From Chloroflexota bacterium (GTDB lineage Bacteria; Chloroflexota; Limnocylindria; Limnocylindrales; CSP1-4), in NCBI GenBank assembly GCA_016875645.1, contig VGPE01000053.1, positions 1 through 14,007 on the forward strand: a DNA stretch of 14,007 bases, read 5' to 3'. The notes under the pieces are model-generated. The model searched no databases. It was not told the DNA's origin and saw only the letters and a list, made by a program, of their open reading frames with translations. The translations under genes and the position numbers were made by a program. Below, piece after piece: positions 8,457 to 14,007 of the stretch (positions are counted from its first letter, which is position 1; each line of letters opens with the position of its first letter).

Positions 8457-8465
8457 AGTGTAGCA
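8457..8465 (-). promoter_or_regulatory. Extended -10 promoter of the rpsB operon
   Basis: The minus strand reads TGC then TACACT, an extended -10 element of the TGn-TAnnnT form. No -35 hexamer of the usual TTGACA type is found about 17 nt upstream, which fits an extended -10 promoter. Transcription would start near 8450 and leave a leader of about 155 nt before rpsB. The same hexamer with the same CC..GCC continuation is present before rnhB and rplS, which supports a real promoter class. Confidence 0.6.
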
Positions 8466-8476
8466 CGGGGTCCCCG

Positions 8477-8504
8477 GGCCGCCCGGCTTCGACAGGCCGC
8501 CCGG
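8477..8504 (-). repeat. Two direct copies of a 10-bp GC repeat upstream of the rpsB promoter
   Basis: The plus-strand sequence ggccgcccgg occurs at 8477-8486 and again at 8495-8504, 18 nt from start to start. The pair lies between the yraN stop and the rpsB -10 element, where an activator or repressor could bind, and the inner copy is part of an odd-centred palindrome. In such GC-rich DNA the match could be chance. Confidence 0.3.
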
Positions 8505-8505
8505 A

Positions 8506-8913
8506 TCAGACCGCGATGGCCCGGTGGTGGCGAATGCGGGGCGATCCGGCGTCCAGCGCCGGTTCAACGACGACCACGTCGACGCGGACCGGCAGGTTGG
8601 CGAGATCCCGCGCGAGGTCCGGCAGCCGCTCCCGAAGCGCTGCGACCGCCCGCCGCAGCCGCCGACGCTTCGACCAGTCCACCGTCTCCTCGGGCAGGCC
8701 GAAGTCACGTGAGGCGCGCCAGCGGACCTCGACGACGACCATCTCCGCGGGCGGGCCGGGGTCCACGGCCAGCAGGTCGATCTCGTCACGGCCCAGCCGG
8801 AGGTTCCGCGCCATGACCACCCACCCGGCGTCCAACAGGCGTCTCTCGACGAGCGCTTCAGCCTCGTCACCGAGGACCTGGGCCGCCGTCCGGTGCACCA
8901 TGCCCGCCATCAT
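8506..8913 (-). CDS. YraN family protein (UPF0102), predicted endonuclease-like
   Basis: A 135-aa member of the UPF0102/YraN family, small proteins with a restriction-endonuclease-like core whose biological role is not settled. Visible family marks are GDEAEALVERRLLDAGW at about 15-31, ARNLRLGRDEIDLLAVD at 35-51 with the acidic residues E44 and D46, and VVVEVRWR at 59-66, where the usual VEVK lysine is an arginine, then FGLPEETVDWSKRRRLRRA. The ATG at 8913 is followed at once by a second ATG, and an AAGGA lies about 9 nt upstream. A third ATG is at 8901. The start codons sit in the loop of a perfect hairpin (8897-8923). It follows rnhB by 42 nt, a common pairing in many phyla. Confidence 0.9.
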   Translation of the reverse strand: MMAGMVHRTAAQVLGDEAEALVERRLLDAGWVVMARNLRLGRDEIDLLAVDPGPPAEMVVVEVRWRASRDFGLPEETVDWSKRRRLRRAVAALRERLPDLARDLANLPVRVDVVVVEPALDAGSPRIRHHRAIAV

Positions 8914-8923
8914 CGGGCATGGT
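8897..8923 (-). promoter_or_regulatory. Hairpin that presents the yraN start codons in its loop
   Basis: The arms 8897-8906 and 8914-8923 are perfect 10-bp complements around a 7-nt loop that reads ATGATGG on the minus strand, so both first start codons of yraN fall in the loop. The AAGGA ribosome binding site abuts the foot of the stem. Such a stem should hinder initiation unless it is opened by ribosomes arriving from rnhB. The structure is directly visible; its effect is inferred. Confidence 0.5.
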
Positions 8924-8955
8924 CCTTCACTGCCACGTACCTGCTGGCCATCTCG

Positions 8956-9738
8956 TCAGCCGGCGACCGGCTCCAGCTCCAGTTGCCCGGCAACCGGCGC
9001 CATCAGCGCCGTGGCGAGGTCCGAGAGGCCGATCGGGTCGAGCGCCAGTTCGACAACGTCGACTTCGTCTTCGTAACTCTCCACCGGGAGGCCATCGAGG
9101 CCGAGCGTCTGCTGCTCGCCGGCCAGCGTGGCATGGAGGGCCGGAAAGCTGCGGCGATGGAACGGCGTGAGGCCGTGCTCGCGAATCGCAGCCCGGTGCT
9201 CGCGCGTCGCGTAGCCGCTGTTGCGCTCCCAGCCGTATGCGGGGTAGCGCGCCGCCAGCTTGCCCATCAGCCGGTCGCGGATCACCTTCGCGATCACCGA
9301 CGCGGAGGCGATGGTGTAGCAGACCGCGTCGCCATCGACGATCGCTGTGTACGGCCCCACCTGCTCCTCGAAGCGAGCGATCCGGTTGCCGTCGAGCAGC
9401 ACGTGCTCGTGGCCACCCAGGCGTGCGATGGCCCTGCGCATGGCGAGGTGGGTCGCGTGGTAGATGTTGAGCCGGTCGATCTCGCGCACCGACGCCGCTC
9501 CGACCCCGACCGCGACGGCCCGGCGGCGGATCAGCGGGGCCAGCTTCTCGCGCTGGAGCGCGCTCATCGTCTTGGAGTCGCGCACGCCGGGGATCCGGTG
9601 GCAGCCGACGCCCATGATCACCGCTGCGGCCACGACGGGCCCGCTCGTGGGGGCCACGCCGACCTCGTCCACGCCCGCCACACGGGTCAGGCCTGCATTC
9701 CAGAAGCTTCGTTCGCGGCGGAGCGTCGGGACGATCAT
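8956..9738 (-). CDS. rnhB: Ribonuclease HII with altered Gly-Arg-Gly motif
   Basis: RNase HII cuts RNA in RNA-DNA hybrids and removes single misincorporated ribonucleotides. The 260-aa product keeps the four carboxylates of the family: D24 and E25 in GVDE, D116 in LLDGN and D137 in VDGD. It also has DSK at 54-56, SASVIAKVIRDR and the C-terminal GWERNSGYATREHR block. The substrate-recognising stretch that normally reads GRGPLAGP is here GVAPTSGP (27-34), so the conserved arginine and second glycine are absent. The C-terminal 50 residues are acidic and poorly conserved. The ATG at 9738 has no clear ribosome binding site, and a -10 element lies about 65 nt upstream. In Actinobacteria and Firmicutes lepB or a GTPase gene often lies between rplS and rnhB; neither is present here. 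Confidence 0.92.
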   Translation of the reverse strand: MIVPTLRRERSFWNAGLTRVAGVDEVGVAPTSGPVVAAAVIMGVGCHRIPGVRDSKTMSALQREKLAPLIRRRAVAVGVGAASVREIDRLNIYHATHLAMRRAIARLGGHEHVLLDGNRIARFEEQVGPYTAIVDGDAVCYTIASASVIAKVIRDRLMGKLAARYPAYGWERNSGYATREHRAAIREHGLTPFHRRSFPALHATLAGEQQTLGLDGLPVESYEDEVDVVELALDPIGLSDLATALMAPVAGQLELEPVAG

Positions 9739-9803
9739 CGCGGCTGCTCGTACTGGGATCGGAACGACGACCAGGGGCCGACGTCCCGGTGCGGCCGTGG
9801 CGG

Positions 9804-9809
9804 AGTGTA
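9804..9809 (-). promoter_or_regulatory. Putative -10 element upstream of rnhB-yraN
   Basis: The minus strand reads TACACT followed by CCGCC, the same as the elements before rpsB and rplS. The TG extension is missing here (TCC in its place) and no -35 is seen, so the promoter would be weak. It sits directly after the rplS terminator-like hairpin and would give an rnhB leader of about 60 nt. Confidence 0.45.
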
Positions 9810-9822
9810 GGACGGAATCAAC

Positions 9823-9852
9823 GAGCCCCGCGCGGACTGGCCGGCGGGGCTC
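9823..9852 (-). terminator. Terminator-like hairpin after rplS
   Basis: A perfect 9-bp stem (9823-9831 with 9844-9852) with a 12-nt loop lies about 60 nt after the rplS stop. On the minus strand it is followed by GTTGATTCC, which is only weakly T-rich. It is placed as expected for the end of the rplS transcript, just before the rnhB -10 element. Confidence 0.6.
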
Positions 9853-9912
9853 ATGATCGCGGGGCGCACGACCAGGGTCGGGCGCGTCGGGCCGCCGCGG
9901 GGCGGGCCCGGG

Positions 9913-10263
9913 TCAGGACCTCGACCGGCGCTCGCGGAGCGTCGCCGCCTTGCCCACGCGATCGCGCAGGAAGTAGAGCTGCGCGCGGCGGGCCACGCCG
10001 TGGCGGACGACCTCGATCTTCTCGATTCGCGGGCTGTTGACCTTGAAGGTTCGCTCAACGCCGACGCCGCTCGCCACGCGGCGAACGGTGATCGAGCGGG
10101 TGATGCCGCCGCCGCGCATGCGCATGACGGTGCCTTCGAAGACCTGGATGCGCTCCCGGTTGCCCTCGACGACCTTGGCCGAGACGCGGACGGTATCGCC
10201 GGAGGCGAGTTCGGGGAGGTCAGTCCGAAGCTGATCCGAGACGACCTCGTCGAGCACGTTCAC
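9913..10263 (-). CDS. rplS: 50S ribosomal protein L19
   Basis: L19 sits at the interface of the 50S and 30S subunits. The 116-aa product has the family's normal length and hallmark segments: QLRTDLPELASGDTVRV at 11-27, KVVEGNRERIQVFEG at 30-44, GVGVERTFKVNSPRIEKIEV at 67-86 and RRAQLYFLRDRVGKAA at 92-107. The start chosen is the GTG at 10263, which gives MNVLDEVVSDQL; another GTG six nt downstream is possible. A GGGA lies about 9 nt upstream. The frame is open far upstream through trmD and rimM, but that part is a shadow. It has its own promoter and a terminator-like hairpin, so it may be made as a single-gene transcript apart from read-through. Confidence 0.96.
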   Translation of the reverse strand: MNVLDEVVSDQLRTDLPELASGDTVRVSAKVVEGNRERIQVFEGTVMRMRGGGITRSITVRRVASGVGVERTFKVNSPRIEKIEVVRHGVARRAQLYFLRDRVGKAATLRERRSRS

Positions 10264-10319
10264 GAATGGGTTCCCGATCTCGTGGGCAGACGCGACTTGG
10301 GCGCTGCGGGACAATGGAA

Positions 10320-10340
10320 GTCGGCCGGGCCACGACCGAC
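10320..10340 (-). other. Stem-loop at the 5' end of the rplS transcript
   Basis: An 8-bp stem with one G-U pair (arms 10320-10327 and 10333-10340) and a 5-nt loop lies directly downstream of the rplS -10 element, so it would form at the extreme 5' end of the message. This mirrors the hairpin after the rpsB promoter. An L19 leader is known in Firmicutes, but I do not recognise that motif here. Confidence 0.4.
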
Positions 10341-10345
10341 GGCGG

Positions 10346-10354
10346 AGTATAGCA
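10346..10354 (-). promoter_or_regulatory. Extended -10 promoter of rplS
   Basis: The minus strand reads TGC then TATACT, the closest match to an extended -10 in the window. It lies 17 nt after the trmD stop, without a recognisable -35. The start of transcription would fall near 10339, with a leader of about 75 nt before the rplS GTG. Confidence 0.6.
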
Positions 10355-10370
10355 GTCGGTACGCTCGGCG

Positions 10371-11120
10371 CTACTCGCCCGCCGGGGGCTCGGCGGGACC
10401 AGCCTGGATCTCGCCGAGCAAGGTCCGCTCCTCGTTCGACAAGCGGCGGCCCGCCAGGAGGTCCGGCCGCCGCTCGAGTGTGCGGCGCAGCGACTCCCGG
10501 AGCCGCCAGCGTCGGACCGCGCCGTGATCGCCGCCGGCGAGGATGGCCGGCACCGCGAGACCACGAAAGGTCGGCGGCCGGGTGTATTGGGGGTACTCGA
10601 GAAGGCCCGCCGCAAAGCTCTCCTCCAGCGTCGAGCCTGCCTCGATGGCGCCCGGCAGCAGCCGCAGCACCGCGTCCAGGATGACGAGCGCGGGCAGTTC
10701 GCCGCCGGTGAGGACGTAGTCCCCGATCGAGATCTCGAGGTCCACGAGCGATCGGATCCGCTCGTCCACGCCCTCGTAGCGCGGGCAGATGAACACGAGG
10801 TGCGTCTTCGTGGCGAGATCGGCGGCAAGCTCGTGGTCGAACCGCCGACCGGCCGCGTCGGGCAGGATCACCGTGGAGTCGGGTCGCCGCAGGACGTCGA
10901 GTGCCCCGCCGACGGGCTCCGGTCGCAGGACCATCCCGGCCCCGCCGCCGTACGGGTAGTCGTCGACGCTCCGGTGGCGCCCGATCCCCCACTGACGCAG
11001 GTCGTGGACGCGGATCGTCGCGAGGCCCCGGTCCTGGATCCGGCCCGGGATGCTCTCGGACACCGGGCCGGCGATCATGCCCGGGAACAGAGTCAGGACA
11101 TCGACCTCGAGGGGCATCAT
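10371..11120 (-). CDS. trmD: tRNA (guanine-N1-)-methyltransferase TrmD
   Basis: TrmD methylates G37 next to the anticodon with S-adenosylmethionine and so prevents +1 frameshifting. The 249-aa product shows DDYPYGGGAGM at 53-63, the trefoil-knot cofactor motifs CPRYEGVDERI (112-122) and SIGDYVLTGGELPA (131-144), the arginine equivalent to H. influenzae R154 (R153 in AVLRLLPG), and GLLEYPQYTRP at 172-182. The residue aligned with the catalytic D169 (normally DSF) is a glutamate here (E167 in EESF). The ATG at 11120 overlaps the rimM stop by 4 nt (ATGA), so the two are probably coupled; a second ATG follows at once. It belongs to the widespread rpsP-khpA-rimM-trmD-rplS cluster. Confidence 0.96.
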   Translation of the reverse strand: MMPLEVDVLTLFPGMIAGPVSESIPGRIQDRGLATIRVHDLRQWGIGRHRSVDDYPYGGGAGMVLRPEPVGGALDVLRRPDSTVILPDAAGRRFDHELAADLATKTHLVFICPRYEGVDERIRSLVDLEISIGDYVLTGGELPALVILDAVLRLLPGAIEAGSTLEESFAAGLLEYPQYTRPPTFRGLAVPAILAGGDHGAVRRWRLRESLRRTLERRPDLLAGRRLSNEERTLLGEIQAGPAEPPAGE

Positions 11121-11761
11121 GGACCGTCCGGCGACTTCGCCGCGGCAGACGTCCCGGCACTCGCTGCGTCGGCTGGCGTTGCGGTCGGCGCGCCGGTCAC
11201 CGCGCCCGCCTTGCTCGATCGCCGGCCGCGGGGTCGCTTCGGCTCCGGCGCCGAGAGCTCGAGCCCCGCGACGTCCGCCACGATCTCGCCGCGCCGGGGT
11301 GCAAAGACACGGATGAAGTCGCGCACCGCGGGCAGGTCGAACTCGCCGTATGGCTCACCGCGCACGACGAACACCTCCGCGCCGCCGGCGCGATAGACGT
11401 CGATCACGGAGCCGAGCACCCGGCCGTCGACATCGAGCACCGTCGCGCCGATCACCTCGTGCCAGTAGTACTCGCCCCGGGGCAGTTCCTCGCCTGGTTC
11501 GACGAGGACCTCGAGGTAGGTGCCGCGCAGCTCCTCGACCGAGCTCCGGTCGGGCAGCTCCTCAAATCGGATCAGCCAACCGGGCTCCGCGGGGGCGGCC
11601 GATGCCACGGTCAGCGGCTGATCGCGTCCCTCGCGGAACAGGCGGGCCCCGGGCCGGAAGCGCTGCTCGGGCCGGTCGGTCAAAATCTCGACCCGGAGTC
11701 CACCGCGCAGCCCATGGAGACCGCGGACCAGGCCGACTGCGAGGCGCTCGCCAGCGCTCAC
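11117..11761 (-). CDS. rimM: Ribosome maturation factor RimM
   Basis: RimM helps mature the 3' domain of 16S rRNA and the 30S head, working near S19. The 214-aa product has the N-terminal RimM domain (LAVGLVRGLHGLRGGLRVEI, residues 7-26) and a PRC-barrel from about 95 to 168 beginning GEYYWHEVIGATVLD. The last 45 residues or so are Ala, Pro, Ser and Lys/Arg-rich and look disordered; the family usually ends near 170-180. The start is a GTG at 11761, 13 nt after the khpA stop, without a clear Shine-Dalgarno sequence. It overlaps trmD by 4 nt. Confidence 0.95.
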   Translation of the reverse strand: MSAGERLAVGLVRGLHGLRGGLRVEILTDRPEQRFRPGARLFREGRDQPLTVASAAPAEPGWLIRFEELPDRSSVEELRGTYLEVLVEPGEELPRGEYYWHEVIGATVLDVDGRVLGSVIDVYRAGGAEVFVVRGEPYGEFDLPAVRDFIRVFAPRRGEIVADVAGLELSAPEPKRPRGRRSSKAGAVTGAPTATPADAASAGTSAAAKSPDGP

Positions 11762-11774
11762 GGGGCAGACCGGA

Positions 11775-12008
11775 TCAGAGGATCTCGAGCGAGACCGGCT
11801 CCCCGTCGCGCGCCGAGATCACCTTGAGCAGCGTCCGCAGGGCCTTCGCGACGCTGCCGTTGCGACCGATCACTTTGCCCATGTCGTCCTCGGCGACGTG
11901 CAGCTCGATCACGATTCCCTCGTCGTCCCGGACCTCCTCGACGCGGACCGCCGCGGGGTCGTCGACAAGCGAGCGGGCCACGAACTCGACCAGCTCCTTC
12001 GCTGCCAC
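11775..12008 (-). CDS. khpA: KH-domain RNA-binding protein KhpA (YlqC family)
   Basis: A 77-aa single KH-domain protein. In other bacteria KhpA pairs with KhpB and binds RNA globally, with effects on cell division and elongation. The KH motif is complete, with the GXXG loop GRNG at 48-51 in DMGKVIGRNGSVAKALRTLL. The start is the GTG at 12008, seven nt after the rpsP stop, which gives the usual MAAKELVEFVA opening; the open frame upstream is a shadow of rpsP. The place between rpsP and rimM is the standard one for this family. Confidence 0.93.
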   Translation of the reverse strand: MAAKELVEFVARSLVDDPAAVRVEEVRDDEGIVIELHVAEDDMGKVIGRNGSVAKALRTLLKVISARDGEPVSLEIL

Positions 12009-12015
12009 GGCCGGC

Positions 12016-12270
12016 CTACTTGGCAGCCGGCAGGATGCCTGCCGAGCGGAAGAGGCGGGCGACCGTGTCCGACGGCTGGGCGCCCTTCGAGAGCCACGAC
12101 TTGGCCTTGTCGACGTCGATCCTGACCTCGACCGGGTCGGTCCGTGGGTTGTAGTGACCGATCGTGTCGAGCGACCGGCCATCGCGCGCACCGCGGCTGT
12201 CGGCCACCACCAGCCGATAGCTCGGCTGCTTGGTTGCGCCGACGCGGGTGAGACGAATTCGTACGGCCAT
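12016..12270 (-). CDS. rpsP: 30S ribosomal protein S16
   Basis: S16 is an early-binding protein of the 30S body. The 84-aa product has the normal size and the conserved MAVRIRLTRVGATKQPSYRL opening, followed by VVADSRGARDGR and LDTIGHYNPRTDP. The ATG at 12270 has a GGGAGGT 13 nt upstream, overlapping the end of the preceding gene; the spacing is longer than usual. It starts 11 nt after the DUF3352-like gene, so the two may share a transcript. The genes ffh or ylxM, which commonly precede rpsP, are not present here. Confidence 0.97.
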   Translation of the reverse strand: MAVRIRLTRVGATKQPSYRLVVADSRGARDGRSLDTIGHYNPRTDPVEVRIDVDKAKSWLSKGAQPSDTVARLFRSAGILPAAK

Positions 12271-12281
12271 GGTGCTGTGTG

Positions 12282-14007
12282 CTACCTCCCTGGATCCTTG
12301 ACGGTGACGACGAGCCGGACCCAGAAGCGGTCGCCGGCGGAGACCGACCCGGCGCCCGCCTGGAGCGGCTCGAGATACGGCGCGATCTCGCGCCGGTAGA
12401 AGGCCAGGTCGTCTTCGGGCATCGTAGCGACGACGACCTCGAGGAGTCGCACGATGTCCACGTAGAGCTGGCCGGCGTTCGACTTGCCCGCACGGTCGAG
12501 GGCGGTCCCGTAGCGCTCGGTCGAGGCCAGCGATTCGCCGGACGCAGTATCGAGCACCTCGTCCACGAACGCCGGGCCGATCCCGACGATCACGAGGTCC
12601 TCGCGCTGCGCGACGGCGACCACGAGCCGGTCCCCGATCGCGATCGGCGGCGGAGATTCGCCGACGAGCTCTGCCGGACCGACGTCATACAGGGTGATCG
12701 TGACGTCACCGCGCGTGGCCTCCGAAAACGTGACCCCGGACGAGCCGCCAATCAGCGAGATCAGGTTCCGGAGCTGGACGAGCCGCTCGGTCGCCTGCTC
12801 CGCGTCCGTTGCACGGATGAGCAGGCCCGCGTGCGGGGGCCCGCTGCCGTTCGCAAGGAGCGCGACGCTGCCGTCGCCGATCCAGCCGACCAGCTCCTCT
12901 GCGCCGCCGAGCGCCTGGAGCGCCTGGTCGATCTGTTCAGCGGCCGCCTGGCCCTCGGCCGACTCGCGGACGGCGTTGAAGCCCGCCAGGATCGCGTCGC
13001 CGAGGTTGTGCAACTCGACGGCCGCCAGCGTGGTCGGCGGCAGGTGCGGCGCAAGGCGGCTCACGTGGTTGGCGTTCGTGGGGCCCAGGCTCGCCGATTC
13101 GAACGCGACCGTCGCCGTGAGCGCATCGGGCTCAGCGCGCACGACGAGGGCCACCCAGGACGGCAGCGATTCGGGCGAGAGCGGGCCGCTGGGTTGCAGC
13201 GGCTGCACCATCTGGCCCAGCCCGCCGACGAGACGATGCAGGTCCAGGAAGGCGAAGGCGAGCCGGTCGCCCGGCGTGGCGGCCGCCGCTGCCCTGAAGG
13301 CGGGCTGCTCCCCGAAGGTGGAGGCGCCGCGAGTGTCGATCGCCGCGCGGACAGAGCCCTCGTCGCCGCCGATCAGGACGTTGCCGACGACTCCGAGGAG
13401 CATCCGGCGGCCACCATCCTCGATGACGCTGAGCTCGACCCCGCCGTACGTCGTTGTCGCCGCGTCGGGCGCGACGGACGTGCGGATGTAGCTCCGGGCC
13501 GCTTCGGGATCCTTCGTGGCAACGAGCAGAAGGCCCCCGCCGCCAGACCCGGACAGTGCACCGGGATCGGGCAGCCCCGTGGCCGCGAGGGCGATCGAGT
13601 CGCCGAGCCACGGCCGGATGTCCCGGCTGAACGTCCCGGCGGTGGGCGCGGAACGCGCCAGTAGTTGGTCGAGCGCCTCGTCGAGCTTGGTCCCGAGCGT
13701 TGCCTGGTCGGCGAAGCCGGGGAACTTCGCCAGCACGTTGGCGACGTTCTGGCGCTGGTCGCCAGGCGCGTCGAGTCGGATCTCAAGGTATCCGTACGCA
13801 TCGGCCGGGACGTACTGGACGAGCGTGGAGGTGGTCCCACTGCTCGAGAGCATCACGAGGCCCACGGACGCAATGCCCAGCACGGCCGCGGTGACCAGCA
13901 GCGCGATGCCCCAGCGGGCCCCGTTGGTTCCGCCGCGGCGCGCCACGGGCGCCACGGTCACCGGTGCCACGGCCGCCGCCGTGGCCGGCCCGTCGGCTGC
14001 CGGCCAT
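12282..14007 (-). CDS. Membrane-anchored DUF3352-like protein, function unknown (5' end probably outside the window)
   Basis: A long protein with a Pro/Ala-rich cytoplasmic N-terminus, one hydrophobic segment (about residues 20-42 counted from the GTG at 13970) and a large extracellular part of more than 500 residues. The part after the membrane segment opens with LVQYVPADAYGYLEIRLDAP, which resembles the DUF3352 family as I remember it; no enzyme motif or conserved cysteines stand out. Blocks such as GDSIALAATGLPDPG and GDRLAFAFLDLHRLVGGL suggest repeated beta-alpha units. The first start in the window is the GTG at 13970, but it lacks a ribosome binding site and the frame remains open, Pro/Ala-rich, to the window edge, so the true start may lie beyond it. 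It stands just before rpsP with an 11-nt gap. The function is unknown. Confidence 0.75.
   Translation of the reverse strand, partial: WPAADGPATAAAVAPVTVAPVARRGGTNGARWGIALLVTAAVLGIASVGLVMLSSSGTTSTLVQYVPADAYGYLEIRLDAPGDQRQNVANVLAKFPGFADQATLGTKLDEALDQLLARSAPTAGTFSRDIRPWLGDSIALAATGLPDPGALSGSGGGGLLLVATKDPEAARSYIRTSVAPDAATTTYGGVELSVIEDGGRRMLLGVVGNVLIGGDEGSVRAAIDTRGASTFGEQPAFRAAAAATPGDRLAFAFLDLHRLVGGLGQMVQPLQPSGPLSPESLPSWVALVVRAEPDALTATVAFESASLGPTNANHVSRLAPHLPPTTLAAVELHNLGDAILAGFNAVRESAEGQAAAEQIDQALQALGGAEELVGWIGDGSVALLANGSGPPHAGLLIRATDAEQATERLVQLRNLISLIGGSSGVTFSEATRGDVTITLYDVGPAELVGESPPPIAIGDRLVVAVAQREDLVIVGIGPAFVDEVLDTASGESLASTERYGTALDRAGKSNAGQLYVDIVRLLEVVVATMPEDDLAFYRREIAPYLEPLQAGAGSVSAGDRFWVRLVVTVKDPGR

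Noticed and set aside
8295..8505. A small gene or tRNA in the 211-nt gap before rpsB
   Set aside because: I find no cloverleaf, no CCA end and no short frame with a ribosome binding site. The gap is better explained by promoter and leader.
8716..8730. Loss of the nuclease lysine in YraN (VEVR instead of VEVK)
   Set aside because: Arg at this site occurs in other members of the family, as far as I recall, and the activity of the family is itself uncertain, so it is not a finding on its own.
9739..9912. A small coding gene between rplS and rnhB
   Set aside because: A short minus-strand frame from 10058 to 9735 is open but is mostly a shadow of rplS, with no recognisable product. The gap holds a hairpin and a -10 element.
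12279..13664. A 461-codon plus-strand frame opposite the DUF3352-like gene
   Set aside because: Considered because the minus-strand gene is less certain, but the minus frame has a sensible membrane anchor and normal protein composition, whereas this one is Arg/Asp-rich with no such structure.

Overview
The window is a dense, GC-rich stretch (roughly 70% G+C by eye) of bacterial housekeeping genes. All 17 genes that I can support lie on the minus strand and read from right to left. The best guess for the host is a high-GC member of Chloroflexota or a related Terrabacteria lineage. The arguments are the compact merger of the rpsP-rplS and rpsB-ispG clusters (seen in a looser form in Actinobacteria), an EF-Ts of the short type (199 aa, unlike the longer actinobacterial proteins), a large DUF3352 protein beside rpsP, frequent GTG starts and Ala/Pro-rich low-complexity tails. 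This assignment is an inference and no marker in the window proves it.

Layout in transcription order. (1) Positions 14007-10371: a membrane-anchored DUF3352-like protein of unknown function (5' end probably outside the window), then rpsP, khpA, rimM and trmD, with gaps of 13 nt or less or overlaps. (2) Positions 10370-9739: a promoter with an extended -10, rplS, and a 9-bp terminator-like hairpin. (3) Positions 9809-8506: a second -10 element, then rnhB and yraN. (4) Positions 8505-75: a 211-nt gap with an extended -10, a structured leader and a strong ribosome binding site, then rpsB, tsf, pyrH, frr, uppS, cdsA, dxr, rseP and ispG. From tsf to ispG the joints are overlaps or short spacers, so this is probably one long polycistron. 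It ends at a perfect 10-bp hairpin just after ispG.

The genes join two jobs. The first is translation: S16, L19 and S2, EF-Ts, ribosome recycling factor, the 30S maturation factor RimM, the tRNA methylase TrmD and the RNA-binding protein KhpA. The second is envelope and isoprenoid supply: Dxr and IspG of the MEP pathway, UppS for the undecaprenyl carrier, CdsA for phospholipid precursors and the site-2 protease RseP. PyrH supplies UDP and thus pyrimidine nucleotides to both. RNase HII and YraN belong to nucleic-acid maintenance.

I see no mobile element, CRISPR array, tRNA or rRNA, and no clearly new biological system. The points most worth a second look are small: an RNase HII that has lost the usual Gly-Arg-Gly motif, a perfect 10-bp hairpin with the yraN start codons in its loop, three intergenic regions sharing one -10/initiation sequence, an insertion just before the metal site of Dxr, and a structured rpsB leader. 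The long open frames on the plus strand are shadows of the codon bias of these genes.
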